The notes: generated by a model from the letters alone, not told the origin. A stretch of 24,106 nucleotides of DNA from Gammaproteobacteria bacterium (GCA_030830595.1 JAURMS010000019.1:1-24106), one strand, 5' to 3'; shown: positions 1 through 7,454, counted from the first letter of the stretch. Numbers and translations are program-made.

Positions 1-943
1 AGCGACCCAGCATGTCGAGCAGCAGCCCCTCTCGCAGGGCGCTGTCGGCCACCCGAACCTCCTGCAAGCCGAGGGTTTCGAGGACCTGCGCCATGATCGC
101 CACCCCGCCTGCAAACACCGGCACTCGATCGGGCGCAATGCTGGCCAGCCCCGCACGTGACACGCTCCCTGCGCTGACAAGGCGCTCGGTCAGGGCACGC
201 AGCCCTCCGGGAGTCATGAATTTGGCGGAGGGCTCGAGGTCACGGATGGCCTCCATGATGGCCCGCGCGGTCCCCGAGGAAGCCACGGCCTGTACCCAGC
301 CCTCGTCGCGCCAGGGATGGCTGATGGACTCCAGTTCCTGCTGGGCTGCCAACCGGGCCTGCTGCATGCGCCGGGCGCTCACCCGACCGCCAGCGAAGTG
401 GCGCTCACTCATGGAGACGCACCCCATGTAGAGGCTCTCGAGACGGAGCGGTTTGGCGTGCCTGCCCAGTATCAATTCGGTCGAGCCACCGCCGATGTCG
501 ACCACCAGTCGACGCCCCCTCACCATAGGCAGCGAGTGGCTGACACCTAGATAGATCAGGCGTGCCTCTTCGATACCGGAAATGACCTCAATCGGATGGC
601 CCAGCACGGCCCGGGCCCGCTCGAGGAAAGCTTGCTGGCGTCGAGCCTTGCGCAGGGCGTTGGTACCGACCACGCGAACCCCGTCTGCATGCATCTCCCG
701 GAGTCTCTGGCCGAAGCGCTGAAGCGTGGCGAGCGCACGGCTGACCGCTTCGCGGGAGAGGCGTCCGTCGCCGTCCATGCCGGCCGCCAGCCTGACCGGC
801 TCGCGCAGGCGGTCCAATACGACCAGGCGCCGACCCACCCGCCGGGCCACGATCATATGGAAGCTGTTGGAACCCAGGTCGACGGCCGCGAGTACCTCAG
901 GGGCGGCACGCCGCCCTCCGCGACGGCCCGGGCGAAACCTCAC
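1..943 (-). CDS. Ppx/GppA family phosphatase (3' end cut by window edge)
   Basis: This is a member of the exopolyphosphatase / pppGpp 5'-phosphohydrolase family (ASKHA fold), which removes the terminal phosphate of polyphosphate or pppGpp in the cytoplasm. The frame opens with GTG at 943 on the minus strand, four bases after the erpA stop, with GAGG just upstream. It reads without a stop to base 1, giving about 314 visible residues. Visible family motifs are the first phosphate loop VDLGSNSFHMI (about residues 21-31), GIEEAR with the catalytic Glu, and the second phosphate loop VDIGGGSTELIL. The visible end, LREGLLLDMLGR, matches the close of the ASKHA core. Long members continue into an HD-like C-terminal domain, and whether this one does cannot be seen. 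The sequence does not separate Ppx from GppA. It is the last visible gene of the rppH-DUF6776-erpA unit. Confidence 0.9.
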   Translation of the reverse strand, partial: MRFRPGRRGGRRAAPEVLAAVDLGSNSFHMIVARRVGRRLVVLDRLREPVRLAAGMDGDGRLSREAVSRALATLQRFGQRLREMHADGVRVVGTNALRKARRQQAFLERARAVLGHPIEVISGIEEARLIYLGVSHSLPMVRGRRLVVDIGGGSTELILGRHAKPLRLESLYMGCVSMSERHFAGGRVSARRMQQARLAAQQELESISHPWRDEGWVQAVASSGTARAIMEAIRDLEPSAKFMTPGGLRALTERLVSAGSVSRAGLASIAPDRVPVFAGGVAIMAQVLETLGLQEVRVADSALREGLLLDMLGR

Positions 944-947
944 GCCC

Positions 948-1298
948 TCAGGTGGAGAAGGACGAGCCGCAACCGCAGGTGGTCTTGGCGTTCGGGTTAC
1001 GAATGACGAACTGCGCCCCCTCGAGGTCCTCCCGGTAGTCGATTTCCGCACCCACCAGGTACTGGAAACTGAGGGGATCGACCAGCAGGGTCACCCCTTG
1101 GTTGGAAATGCGGGAATCGCCTTCCTCGGTGCTTTCATCGAAGGTGAAGCCATATTGGAACCCTGAGCAGCCGCCGCCCGACACGAACACCCGCAGCATG
1201 AGGTTGGGATTACCCTCCTCACGGATCAGTTCGCTCACTTTGAGCGCGGCCGCGTCGGTAAAGACCAGTTCCGAATCGGCGGTCTGAGAAGTATCCAT
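948..1298 (-). CDS. erpA: Iron-sulfur cluster insertion protein ErpA
   Basis: ErpA is an A-type carrier that delivers Fe-S clusters to target apoproteins, classically the isoprenoid-synthesis enzymes IspG and IspH. The 116-residue protein has the usual length. It aligns along its whole length with enterobacterial ErpA from memory, including GGGCSGFQYGFTFD, VDPLSFQYLVGAEIDY and the C-terminal NPNAKTTCGCGSSF. The three cluster-binding cysteines are Cys44, Cys108 and Cys110. The ATG at 1298 lies nine bases after the stop of the DUF6776-like gene and lacks a good Shine-Dalgarno sequence, so translation is probably coupled. The ErpA-type GFTFD and NPNA signatures separate it from IscA and SufA. 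Confidence 0.97.
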   Translation of the reverse strand: MDTSQTADSELVFTDAAALKVSELIREEGNPNLMLRVFVSGGGCSGFQYGFTFDESTEEGDSRISNQGVTLLVDPLSFQYLVGAEIDYREDLEGAQFVIRNPNAKTTCGCGSSFST

Positions 1299-1307
1299 GT
1301 GAGCAGT

Positions 1308-2042
1308 TTAGCCCCCGCGTCCGCTGCCGGTCAAAGCGCGGGAGGTACCCGGGCTGCTCCCCCGCGACCAGGGAAAGGACTGCCGCAGGGGCTCGCCGCT
1401 GCCGCCGACGAGGCGAAAATCGACCTCGATCATCTCGGGCGTGAAGCGCTCCGGCAAGTCGATAGGCACCTGTAGGGTGGTGAAATTGCGCAGTGCGAAA
1501 TCGATCCGCTCCTCGCCCCCGGCCGATAGTTCCTGCAGCTTGAATCGACGGGGCCGTCCACCCTCGCTCCCAGACAGCGCAATCGTGAGCCAGCCAGTCA
1601 CGGAACGGTTGGTGACGCCGCCGTGGACCAGCGTCAGGATGAGCGTGTGGCGCAGGTCGTTGACAGGCCTCACCTCCAGCTCCCCGATCCGCAGGGCATC
1701 CGAGCCGTACTTGTCCGACACCAGCTCACGAGTGAAATCCAGCTCCTGCTGCTGCCGGGCGATCTCCGCCTGCAGATCGGCCAACGCTGCCTGGGCGTCG
1801 CGCTGGGCCTGGACGTCGACCTTGTGAATGACCTCGCTGGCGGCCAACTGCCGACGGACCTGGTCCAGTTCGTCGGCGAGGTCGTCGATGCGCGTCGCCA
1901 TGCGCTGTCTCTGCAGCAGGGAATCGGTGATCGAGAAACCGGCCGAAGCCCGGCCGAATTCATACCCTGCATAGATGACCGCCATGAGGGTGACCAGCTG
2001 CAGCGCCCTGCGCCAGTCGGCACTCGAGGGGGGCCATGGCAT
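1308..2042 (-). CDS. DUF6776-like inner-membrane coiled-coil protein
   Basis: A 244-residue protein of unknown function. It has a short N-terminus, one membrane segment at about residues 11-32 (rich in L, V, A, ending near YEFGRASAG), and a long charged coiled-coil stretch at about 38-98 with repeated Q/E/R/L heptads. A C-terminal beta-rich part (about 110-235) follows. The likely topology is a single-pass inner-membrane protein with its bulk in the periplasm. I recall similar proteins near erpA in pseudomonads and relatives, annotated as DUF6776 and next to a bactofilin gene. No bactofilin is present here. The ATG at 2042 is three bases after the rppH stop and has no clear ribosome site, suggesting coupling. 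The family name is from memory; the architecture is read directly. Confidence 0.72.
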   Translation of the reverse strand: MPWPPSSADWRRALQLVTLMAVIYAGYEFGRASAGFSITDSLLQRQRMATRIDDLADELDQVRRQLAASEVIHKVDVQAQRDAQAALADLQAEIARQQQELDFTRELVSDKYGSDALRIGELEVRPVNDLRHTLILTLVHGGVTNRSVTGWLTIALSGSEGGRPRRFKLQELSAGGEERIDFALRNFTTLQVPIDLPERFTPEMIEVDFRLVGGSGEPLRQSFPWSRGSSPGTSRALTGSGRGG

Positions 2043-2045
2043 GGG

Positions 2046-2600
2046 TCAGTCCCGCGCCCGACGACGCGGGACCGTCGACTGCCACCATTCGGGAAAGTCG
2101 GGCAAGCCTCCAGGAAAGGCATAGTCGCCCAGTTCCTGCAGGGCCCTGGCGTAGACGTGCCGCTTGAAGTAGATCACTTCGCGTACCGGTTCCCAGTAGT
2201 CTGCCCAACGCCAGCGGTCGAACTCCGCCGGGTGAGGCGTGGCGTCGAAGCGCAGGCTGCTCTCGGGCCCCCGTAGGCGCAGCAGGAACCATTTCTGCTT
2301 CTGGCCAACGCAGGGGCGCATGGCCCCCTGACGACGGAACCGGGCGGGCAGGCGGTAGCGCAACCAGCCTCGGGTGGCCCCGAGGCACTCCACGTCCTCC
2401 TCGCGCAAGCCGATCTCCTCGTGCAGTTCACGGTACAGGGCCGTCTCCGGACGCTCGCCGTGCAGGATACCCCCTTGCGGGAACTGCCACCCGCGCGCAC
2501 CGGCCCTGCCCCCGAGGAACACCTTGCCGTCCTCGTGAATCAACACGATGCCGACATTGGCACGATAGCCCTGCTCGTCGATGTAGTCCTGGTCGCTCAA
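2046..2600 (-). CDS. rppH: RNA pyrophosphohydrolase RppH (Nudix), TTG start
   Basis: RppH removes pyrophosphate from the 5'-triphosphate end of mRNA, which opens the transcript to RNase E decay. The Nudix box is complete at residues 43-65 (Gly43, Glu49, Arg57-Glu58, Glu61-Glu62, Gly64). The RppH-specific segments GYRANVGIVL, WQFPQGGI, GWLRYRLP, VGQKQKWFLL and the YWEPVREVIYFKR-VY region are all present. The only reasonable start is TTG at 2600, because no in-frame ATG precedes the conserved GYRANVG block. A GGAGG sits nine bases before it. At 184 residues the protein is slightly longer than the E. coli enzyme, with a few extra N-terminal residues. It heads the minus-strand unit leading into the DUF6776-like gene, erpA and ppx/gppA. 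Confidence 0.95.
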   Translation of the reverse strand: MSDQDYIDEQGYRANVGIVLIHEDGKVFLGGRAGARGWQFPQGGILHGERPETALYRELHEEIGLREEDVECLGATRGWLRYRLPARFRRQGAMRPCVGQKQKWFLLRLRGPESSLRFDATPHPAEFDRWRWADYWEPVREVIYFKRHVYARALQELGDYAFPGGLPDFPEWWQSTVPRRRARD

Positions 2601-2609
2601 TACCTGGGG

Positions 2610-2614
2610 CCTCC
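2610..2614 (-). promoter_or_regulatory. Shine-Dalgarno GGAGG fixing the rppH TTG start
   Basis: On the minus strand GGAGG lies nine bases before the TTG at 2600. It is the only strong ribosome site upstream of the conserved RppH N-terminus and supports the non-ATG start. Confidence 0.6.
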
Positions 2615-2699
2615 GTGGATCGATTGTTCCACAGGCAGGGCCTCCACAGCCACCGACTGCCCTTGCCGGGCGGCCCGCTTGAGCCTAGCCTCGCCGGCT

Positions 2700-3677
2700 A
2701 TGAACAGAGTGCCGACCATGATCGCCGCGTGGACCACCCTTGGCTGCGCCTCGCTGTTTTCACTGCTGCTGGCGGTGTCCCTCGGCAGCGCGACCGAGGG
2801 TCCCTTCGAGGTCTGGCGCGGGCTGCTGGTTGAACAGGACCCGCTGGCGCGGGTGCTGATCATGGAATTGAGGCTGCCGCGGGCTCTTGCCGCCTACTGC
2901 ACGGGTGGCGCACTCGCCCTTGCCGGCCTGTTGATGCAGGTACTGCTGCGTAATCCGCTTGCCGACCCCTACGTGCTGGGGGTCTCCGGTGGCGCGGCGG
3001 TCGCGGCTCTGGCCTGCCTGCTGCTGGGGGTGAGTGGACTCTGGCTCCATCTCGCGGCGGCCGGTGGCGCCATGGCAGTCACCTGGCTGGTATTTGCGCT
3101 CGCCGGCTCGCGGGCCAGCAGTGAACGCCTGCTGCTCACCGGCGTGGTGGTTGCCTCGGCCTGTGGAGCCGGCATCGGCATGATGCTGGCCGTCGCCGAT
3201 GCACAGCCGGCGCGGGGGATGCTGTTCTGGCTGATGGGCGAGGTCGGAGACCCCGCCCTCCCCTGGCTGCTGGCCGGCCTGCTGCTGGCAGTGACCCCCG
3301 TGCTGATCGCAGCCGGTCGCGGCCTCGACGTCCTCGCTCGCGGGACCCTGCAAGCCGCCGCCCTCGGTCTCAGCGTGCGCGCAGCGCGCAACTCGGCTTT
3401 CCTGCTGGCCTCGTTCCTGACCGCTGCAGCCGTCACGCAATCGGGCACCATCGGCTTCATCGGACTGGTCACGCCCCACCTGATGCGTCAGTGGGTGGGC
3501 AACGCACACCGCAGGCTGGTGCCGGCATCCCTGCTGGCGGGTGGCACGCTGTTGACCCTGGCGGACCTGCTGGCCCGCACACTGTTCTCACCGAGGCAGC
3601 TGCCGGTGGGAGCAGTGACGGCACTACTCGGCGTTCCTGCGTTCCTGTACCTGCTGGCCCGGCGGACGGCTCGCTAG
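2700..3677 (+). CDS. BtuC/FecCD-family ABC transporter permease, orphan
   Basis: An inner-membrane permease of the vitamin B12 / iron-siderophore / haem importer type, 325 residues, about BtuC length. It has roughly ten hydrophobic segments. The family block GLLMQVLLRNPLADPYVLGVSGGAA lies at about 77-100 and is quoted here only for its core LLRNPLADP. The C-terminal GTIGFIGLVTPHLMR (249-263), with the following GNAHRRLVP, is the coupling loop that contacts the ATPase. The ATG at 2700 is chosen because earlier codons in this frame overlap rppH on the other strand. A second ATG at 2718 is possible. No ATPase, binding protein or TonB receptor is beside it: rppH is on one side, and coaD overlaps its last four bases convergently on the other. 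The substrate cannot be told from sequence. Confidence 0.9.
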   Translation: MNRVPTMIAAWTTLGCASLFSLLLAVSLGSATEGPFEVWRGLLVEQDPLARVLIMELRLPRALAAYCTGGALALAGLLMQVLLRNPLADPYVLGVSGGAAVAALACLLLGVSGLWLHLAAAGGAMAVTWLVFALAGSRASSERLLLTGVVVASACGAGIGMMLAVADAQPARGMLFWLMGEVGDPALPWLLAGLLLAVTPVLIAAGRGLDVLARGTLQAAALGLSVRAARNSAFLLASFLTAAAVTQSGTIGFIGLVTPHLMRQWVGNAHRRLVPASLLAGGTLLTLADLLARTLFSPRQLPVGAVTALLGVPAFLYLLARRTAR

Positions 3678-4174
3678 GCAGGGGGCTTGCGGCGCGCCAG
3701 GAGGGCGGCCTCGACCACCGGGTGGACGAACTCGGAGACCCTGCCGCCCAGCAGGGCAATTTCCCTGACCAGGCTCGAAGAGATGAAGGTGAACTGTTCC
3801 TGGGGCGTGAGGAACACGTAATCGACGTCCCGGTCGAGATGGCGGCTCATGTTGGCCAGCTGGAATTCAAACTCGAAATCGGAGATCGCCCGCAGTCCCC
3901 GCACCACCACGCCACACTCACGCTCGCGGGCAAACTCGACGGTCAGGCCGGAGTAGCCGCAGACCTCCACGTTGGGGAGGTCAGACAAGACCTCGCGAGC
4001 AAGCTGCACCCGCTGGTCTAGCGAAAACAGCGGCGCCTTGTTTGGGTTGGCCGCAATGGCGATGATCACCCGATCGAAAATTCCGGCGGCCCGCCGCACC
4101 AGGTCGTGATGACCATTGGTGATCGGGTCAAAGGTACCGGGATAGACCGCTCGCCGCTTGGAGTCGACTTGCAT
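3674..4174 (-). CDS. coaD: Phosphopantetheine adenylyltransferase CoaD
   Basis: CoaD transfers AMP from ATP to 4'-phosphopantetheine, giving dephospho-CoA, the penultimate step of coenzyme A synthesis. The 166-residue protein has the nucleotidyltransferase signature YPGTFDPITNGH at 11-22 (the T/HxGH-type site). It also has VVRGLRAISDFEFEFQLANMSR at about 90-111 and the C-terminal ISSSLVRE motif (131-138), and matches the family at full length. An AGGGAG-type ribosome site precedes the ATG at 4174. It follows rsmD on the same strand by 12 bases, and the rsmD-coaD pairing is common in bacteria. Its stop overlaps the stop of the convergent permease gene by four bases, so no terminator can lie between them. 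Confidence 0.97.
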   Translation of the reverse strand: MQVDSKRRAVYPGTFDPITNGHHDLVRRAAGIFDRVIIAIAANPNKAPLFSLDQRVQLAREVLSDLPNVEVCGYSGLTVEFARERECGVVVRGLRAISDFEFEFQLANMSRHLDRDVDYVFLTPQEQFTFISSSLVREIALLGGRVSEFVHPVVEAALLARRKPPA

Positions 4175-4186
4175 CGTGACCGCTCC

Positions 4187-4768
4187 CTACAGTGCCTCTC
4201 CTGTCCGGAACAAATAATAACCGACGCCGCCCGCCCGGCCCTGCCGGTGCAGCGACCAGCCCGCGGGCGCAGCGGGCGGCGGTTGGCCTGCCGCCTGTTC
4301 GACGTATACCCAGCCATCGCGCGCCAGCACGCCGGCCGAGGCCAGTGCCGCCAGCGTGCTTGCGCCAAGGCCGGCCGCGAACGGCGGGTCCACGAAGGCA
4401 ATCCGATATGGGCCCGTGGCCGAGTCCAGCCACCGTGCCGCCTCGGCATGCACGACTTCGCCGCGCGTCGCCGCCTCCAGGCGCTGCAGGCTGTCGCGCA
4501 GCTGCCGGATCACCTCGGGCTGGCTGTCGACAAAGGTGACGCCTGCAGCGCCCCTCGACAACGCCTCCAGCCCCAACGCACCGCTGCCGGCGAACAGGTC
4601 GACGCAGCGGGCCCCCTGCACCACCGGGGACAGCCAGTTGAACAGGGTCTCGCGGACCCGGTCCGGCGTGGGTCGCAGTCCTGGCAACGCGGGGAATGAG
4701 AGCCTGCGGCCTCGCCATTCGCCACCGATGATGCGCAACTCGTTGGGCCTGCGCCGCGACGGGGGCAT
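4187..4768 (-). CDS. rsmD: 16S rRNA (guanine(966)-N2)-methyltransferase RsmD
   Basis: RsmD methylates N2 of G966 in 16S rRNA using S-adenosylmethionine. The 193-residue protein carries the N-terminal family block LRIIGGEWRGRRL and RPTPDRVRETLFNWL (32-46). The SAM-binding motif DLFAGSGALGLEALSRGA lies at 57-74. The catalytic D/NPPF motif appears as VDPPF ending at residue 130. The C-terminus ends in the usual GxxGYYLFR strand. The start is ATG at 4768, with only a weak GGAAA upstream. It diverges from ftsY across 41 bases, which must hold both promoters. It probably forms a two-gene unit with coaD. Confidence 0.96.
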   Translation of the reverse strand: MPPSRRRPNELRIIGGEWRGRRLSFPALPGLRPTPDRVRETLFNWLSPVVQGARCVDLFAGSGALGLEALSRGAAGVTFVDSQPEVIRQLRDSLQRLEAATRGEVVHAEAARWLDSATGPYRIAFVDPPFAAGLGASTLAALASAGVLARDGWVYVEQAAGQPPPAAPAGWSLHRQGRAGGVGYYLFRTGEAL

Positions 4769-4781
4769 GCTGCTTTTCCGT

Positions 4782-4787
4782 TACAAT
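4782..4787 (+). promoter_or_regulatory. Candidate -10 box (TACAAT) for ftsY
   Basis: TACAAT, five of six matches to the sigma-70 -10 consensus, lies 22 bases before the ftsY ATG in the short space divergent from rsmD. No good -35 is visible at 16-18 bases upstream, so the call rests on one element and on position. Confidence 0.4.
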
Positions 4788-4809
4788 CAGTAGTCGTTCG
4801 AGAGTACCC

Positions 4810-5778
4810 ATGTTCCCTCCCCGCGCCAACAGCCCTGCACCGACCACTGCCAGCCGATCGGGCTTCCTCGGGAGGTTGCGCCATAGCATCAGCCGCGGCG
4901 CCAACTGGCTGGGCGAGTGGCTGCCCGGCGGCAAGATCGATGAGGCCCTCCTGGAATCCCTGGAGGAGCGCCTGATCCAGGGCGACCTCGGGGTGGAGCT
5001 GGCCGCCGAGATGGTCGCAGGGCTGAGGAAGCGGATCGACCGCAAGGAGGTCGCGGACACCACGGCCCTGGAGGCCGCCCTGCGTGCAGCCTTGCTGGAA
5101 ATCATCCAGCCGGTGGCCGTTCCGCTGCATTGCGATGGGGCGCATCGACCCTTCGTGGTGATGGTGGTGGGCATCAACGGCTCGGGCAAGACCACCACCC
5201 TGGGCAAGCTGGCAGCACGGCTGACCGGGGAGGGACGTCGGGTCATGCTGGCCGCGTGTGATACCTTTCGCGCCGCCGCCGTGGAGCAGCTGGCCACCTG
5301 GGCTGGCCGCTCGGACCTGCCACTGGTCTCACAAGGCACTGGCGCGGATCCGGCCGCAGTGGCCCACGATGCGCTCGCGTCCGCACGGGCCCGGGACATG
5401 GACGTGCTGCTGGTCGACACGGCGGGCAGGCTGCACACCCAGTCACACCTGATGGACGAGCTGGGCAAGGTGGTGCGGGTCATGCGCAAGCTGGACCCGA
5501 CGGCCCCGCATGAAGTCCTGCTGGTGCTGGACGCCAGTCAGGGCCAGAACGCCCTGCGTCAGGCCGAGCAGTTCCGGGGCGCCGTCGGTGTGACCGGACT
5601 CGCGCTCACCAAGCTGGACGGCACCGCGAAGGGAGGCATCGTGGTAGCCATCGCCAAACGTCTGGGCATTCCCATCCGTTATGTGGGCATCGGGGAACAG
5701 CCCGAGGATTTCGGGGTATTTGACGCCGAAGCCTTCGTGGATGGTCTGCTCGGCCAACGTGGCAGCACCCCGCCATGA
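4810..5778 (+). CDS. ftsY: Signal recognition particle receptor FtsY
   Basis: FtsY is the SRP receptor GTPase. It docks ribosome-SRP complexes at the inner membrane and hands nascent membrane proteins to SecYEG. The 322-residue protein has a short basic N-terminus with an amphipathic stretch (FLGRLRHSISRGANWLGEW, about 19-37), rather than the long acidic A domain of E. coli. The N domain covers about 43-100. The G domain has G1 GINGSGKTTT (121-130), DTFRAAA (151-157), DTAGR (203-207), TKLD (267-270) and the closing GIGEQPEDF (293-301). All key GTPase residues are present. Its TGA overlaps the ftsE ATG (ATGA, 5775-5778), so the three genes ftsY-ftsE-ftsX are translationally coupled. Confidence 0.97.
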   Translation: MFPPRANSPAPTTASRSGFLGRLRHSISRGANWLGEWLPGGKIDEALLESLEERLIQGDLGVELAAEMVAGLRKRIDRKEVADTTALEAALRAALLEIIQPVAVPLHCDGAHRPFVVMVVGINGSGKTTTLGKLAARLTGEGRRVMLAACDTFRAAAVEQLATWAGRSDLPLVSQGTGADPAAVAHDALASARARDMDVLLVDTAGRLHTQSHLMDELGKVVRVMRKLDPTAPHEVLLVLDASQGQNALRQAEQFRGAVGVTGLALTKLDGTAKGGIVVAIAKRLGIPIRYVGIGEQPEDFGVFDAEAFVDGLLGQRGSTPP

Positions 5779-6449
5779 TCGTTTTCGAGGCCGTACACAA
5801 GCGCTATCCGGGTGGCCGTGAGGCCCTGACAGACGTGAGCTTCGAACTGGATCGCGGCGAGATGGCCTTCCTGACTGGCCACTCCGGCGCCGGCAAGAGC
5901 ACCATCCTCAAGCTGGTGGCCCTGCTCGAACGGCCCTCTCGCGGTCGCGTGGTGGTCAACGGCACCGACGTCTCTACGGTCCGCAGCCGGGGTGTACCTG
6001 CCTTCCGGCGCCAGGTCGGCATGGTCTTCCAGGACCACAAGCTGTTGTCGGACCGGCCGGTGTTCGACAATGTCGCGCTGCCGCTGGCCATCTCCGGCAT
6101 TGCGCGGCGCGACCTCGACAAGCGGGTTCGTGCCGCGCTCGACCAGGTTGGGCTGCTGGGGCGCGAGCAGGGTTTCCCCCAGGAACTGTCGGCGGGTGAG
6201 CAGCAGCGGGTGGGCATCGCGCGCGCCATCATTGCAAGGCCCCCCGTCCTGATCGCCGATGAGCCCACCGGCAACCTCGATCCGGACCTGGCAATGGAAG
6301 TGATGACACTGTTCCGTCGGCTCAATGAGGTGGGCGTAACGGTGCTGGTGGCCACCCACGACATCCACCTGATCGACCGCCTGGGCACCCGCCGGATCCA
6401 CGTCGAGAATGGCCGCATGGCCGAGGAGGACGGCGATGGCACGCCCTGA
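5775..6449 (+). CDS. ftsE: Cell division ATP-binding protein FtsE
   Basis: FtsE is the ATPase of the FtsEX complex. At the division septum it uses ATP to signal through FtsX and activate periplasmic amidases through EnvC-type activators. The 224-residue protein has all ABC motifs: Walker A GHSGAGKST (35-43), the Q-loop VFQD near residue 86, the signature LSAGEQQR (138-145), Walker B VLIADEP (158-164) followed by TGNLD, and the H-loop histidine at about 195. The FtsE-typical DHKLL follows the Q-loop. The start overlaps the ftsY stop, and the last 14 bases overlap ftsX. Confidence 0.97.
   Translation: MIVFEAVHKRYPGGREALTDVSFELDRGEMAFLTGHSGAGKSTILKLVALLERPSRGRVVVNGTDVSTVRSRGVPAFRRQVGMVFQDHKLLSDRPVFDNVALPLAISGIARRDLDKRVRAALDQVGLLGREQGFPQELSAGEQQRVGIARAIIARPPVLIADEPTGNLDPDLAMEVMTLFRRLNEVGVTVLVATHDIHLIDRLGTRRIHVENGRMAEEDGDGTP
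6423..6430 (+). promoter_or_regulatory. Strong Shine-Dalgarno GAGGAGGA for ftsX
   Basis: GAGGAGGA inside the end of ftsE places its GGAGG core six bases before the ATG at 6436. This decides the ftsX start and sets a 14-base overlap with ftsE. Confidence 0.75.
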
Positions 6450-7410
6450 CCAGGCCAGCGCGCGAGGCGCACGCCGCTCAGCAGGCCAGTGGCTGGAAAC
6501 CTGGTCGGAATGGCACGCCCAGGCGCTTGTGTCCTCCCTCGGCAAACTGCTGCGCCAGCCGCTGGGCTCGGCGCTCACCATCATCGTGATCGGCCTCGGC
6601 CTCGCCTTGCCCGGGGCCCTGCACCTGGTTCTCCTCAATGCCGAACAGGTCACCGAGAACATCGGCCGCAGCGTGCAGCTCTCGGTGTTTCTCTCGCCCG
6701 GCACCGAGGCGTCGCAGGCGAAGGCGCTACACCAACGCATCGAGGGCCGCGACGACGTGCTCGAGGCTAAGCTGGTCAGCCCCGAGGAGGGACTCGAGGA
6801 CTTCCGGTCGGTGGAGGGGTTTTCCGAGGCGCTGTCGGCGCTGGAGGATAATCCCCTGCCGTGGGCCATTACCCTGAGGCCATCACATGGGCTCGACTCG
6901 CCGGAGTTGACCGAAGCACTGGCGATGGAGCTGCGGGGCTGGGACCTTGTGGACATCGTGCAGGTGGACACCGACTGGGTGCGCAGGCTGGCCTCGATGC
7001 TCGACCTGCTGCGACGCGCCATCGAGGGCGCGGCCCTGGTACTGGGCATTGGGGTGATCGCCGTGGCCGGCAACACGATCAGGCTGGACATCAACGCCCG
7101 TCGCGAGGAAATCGAGGTGGTCAAACTGGTCGGGGGCAGCGATGCCTACGTACGGCGACCGTTCCTATATGGCGGCTTCTGGTATGGGCTCGGGGGTGGC
7201 CTGCTGGCCTGGCTGCTGCTGTGGGTCGGGAGCTGGACCCTGGCCGGGCCCATCGAGGCGCTGGCCACCGATTACGGCTCGGCCTTCCGCTTGCTCGGTC
7301 CGGACTCACTGGCCGCCACCGCCACCCTCCTCGGTGGCCCGTTGCTGGGCTGGCTCGGCGCGTGGTGGTCATCCAGCTATCACCTGCGACAGATCGAGCC
7401 AAAACCCTAA
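6436..7410 (+). CDS. ftsX: Cell division membrane protein FtsX
   Basis: FtsX is the four-pass inner-membrane partner of FtsE. Its large periplasmic loop recruits the amidase activator. The 324-residue protein has a cytoplasmic N-terminus and TM1 at about 46-67. The periplasmic domain (about 68-196) begins ENIGRSVQLSVFL, and three more membrane segments lie at about 197-214, 243-270 and 293-311. The conserved cytoplasmic loop NTIRLDINARREEIEVVKLVG (about 213-233) is seen between TM2 and TM3. The start is fixed by a strong ribosome site; a possible start 27 bases earlier lies deeper within ftsE and lacks one. After its TAA there are 105 bases before rpoH, containing the CIRCE-like site. Confidence 0.95.
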   Translation: MARPDQASARGARRSAGQWLETWSEWHAQALVSSLGKLLRQPLGSALTIIVIGLGLALPGALHLVLLNAEQVTENIGRSVQLSVFLSPGTEASQAKALHQRIEGRDDVLEAKLVSPEEGLEDFRSVEGFSEALSALEDNPLPWAITLRPSHGLDSPELTEALAMELRGWDLVDIVQVDTDWVRRLASMLDLLRRAIEGAALVLGIGVIAVAGNTIRLDINARREEIEVVKLVGGSDAYVRRPFLYGGFWYGLGGGLLAWLLLWVGSWTLAGPIEALATDYGSAFRLLGPDSLAATATLLGGPLLGWLGAWWSSSYHLRQIEPKP

Positions 7411-7454
7411 CTCCTTGTAATAAAAGGCCCTTTACTGCGGAACCCGGAAGGCGC

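Noticed and set aside
2421..2699. N-terminal extension of the BtuC-like permease
   Set aside because: The extra 93 codons lie opposite rppH and its upstream region, have no family similarity and add no signal or membrane segment.
4128..5489. Long minus-strand open frame of 453 codons spanning coaD, rsmD and ftsY
   Set aside because: It covers three clearly identified genes in wrong frames, and its composition is that of a GC-driven shadow.
5679..7124. Long minus-strand open frame of 481 codons opposite ftsE/ftsX
   Set aside because: Its translation is low-complexity Ser/Arg/Ala/Pro and matches nothing. It is a shadow of high third-position GC in the real genes on the other strand.
7421..7436. 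AAAAGGCCCTTT as a hairpin or terminator after ftsX
   Set aside because: The arms leave only a single base between them, so no hairpin can form.
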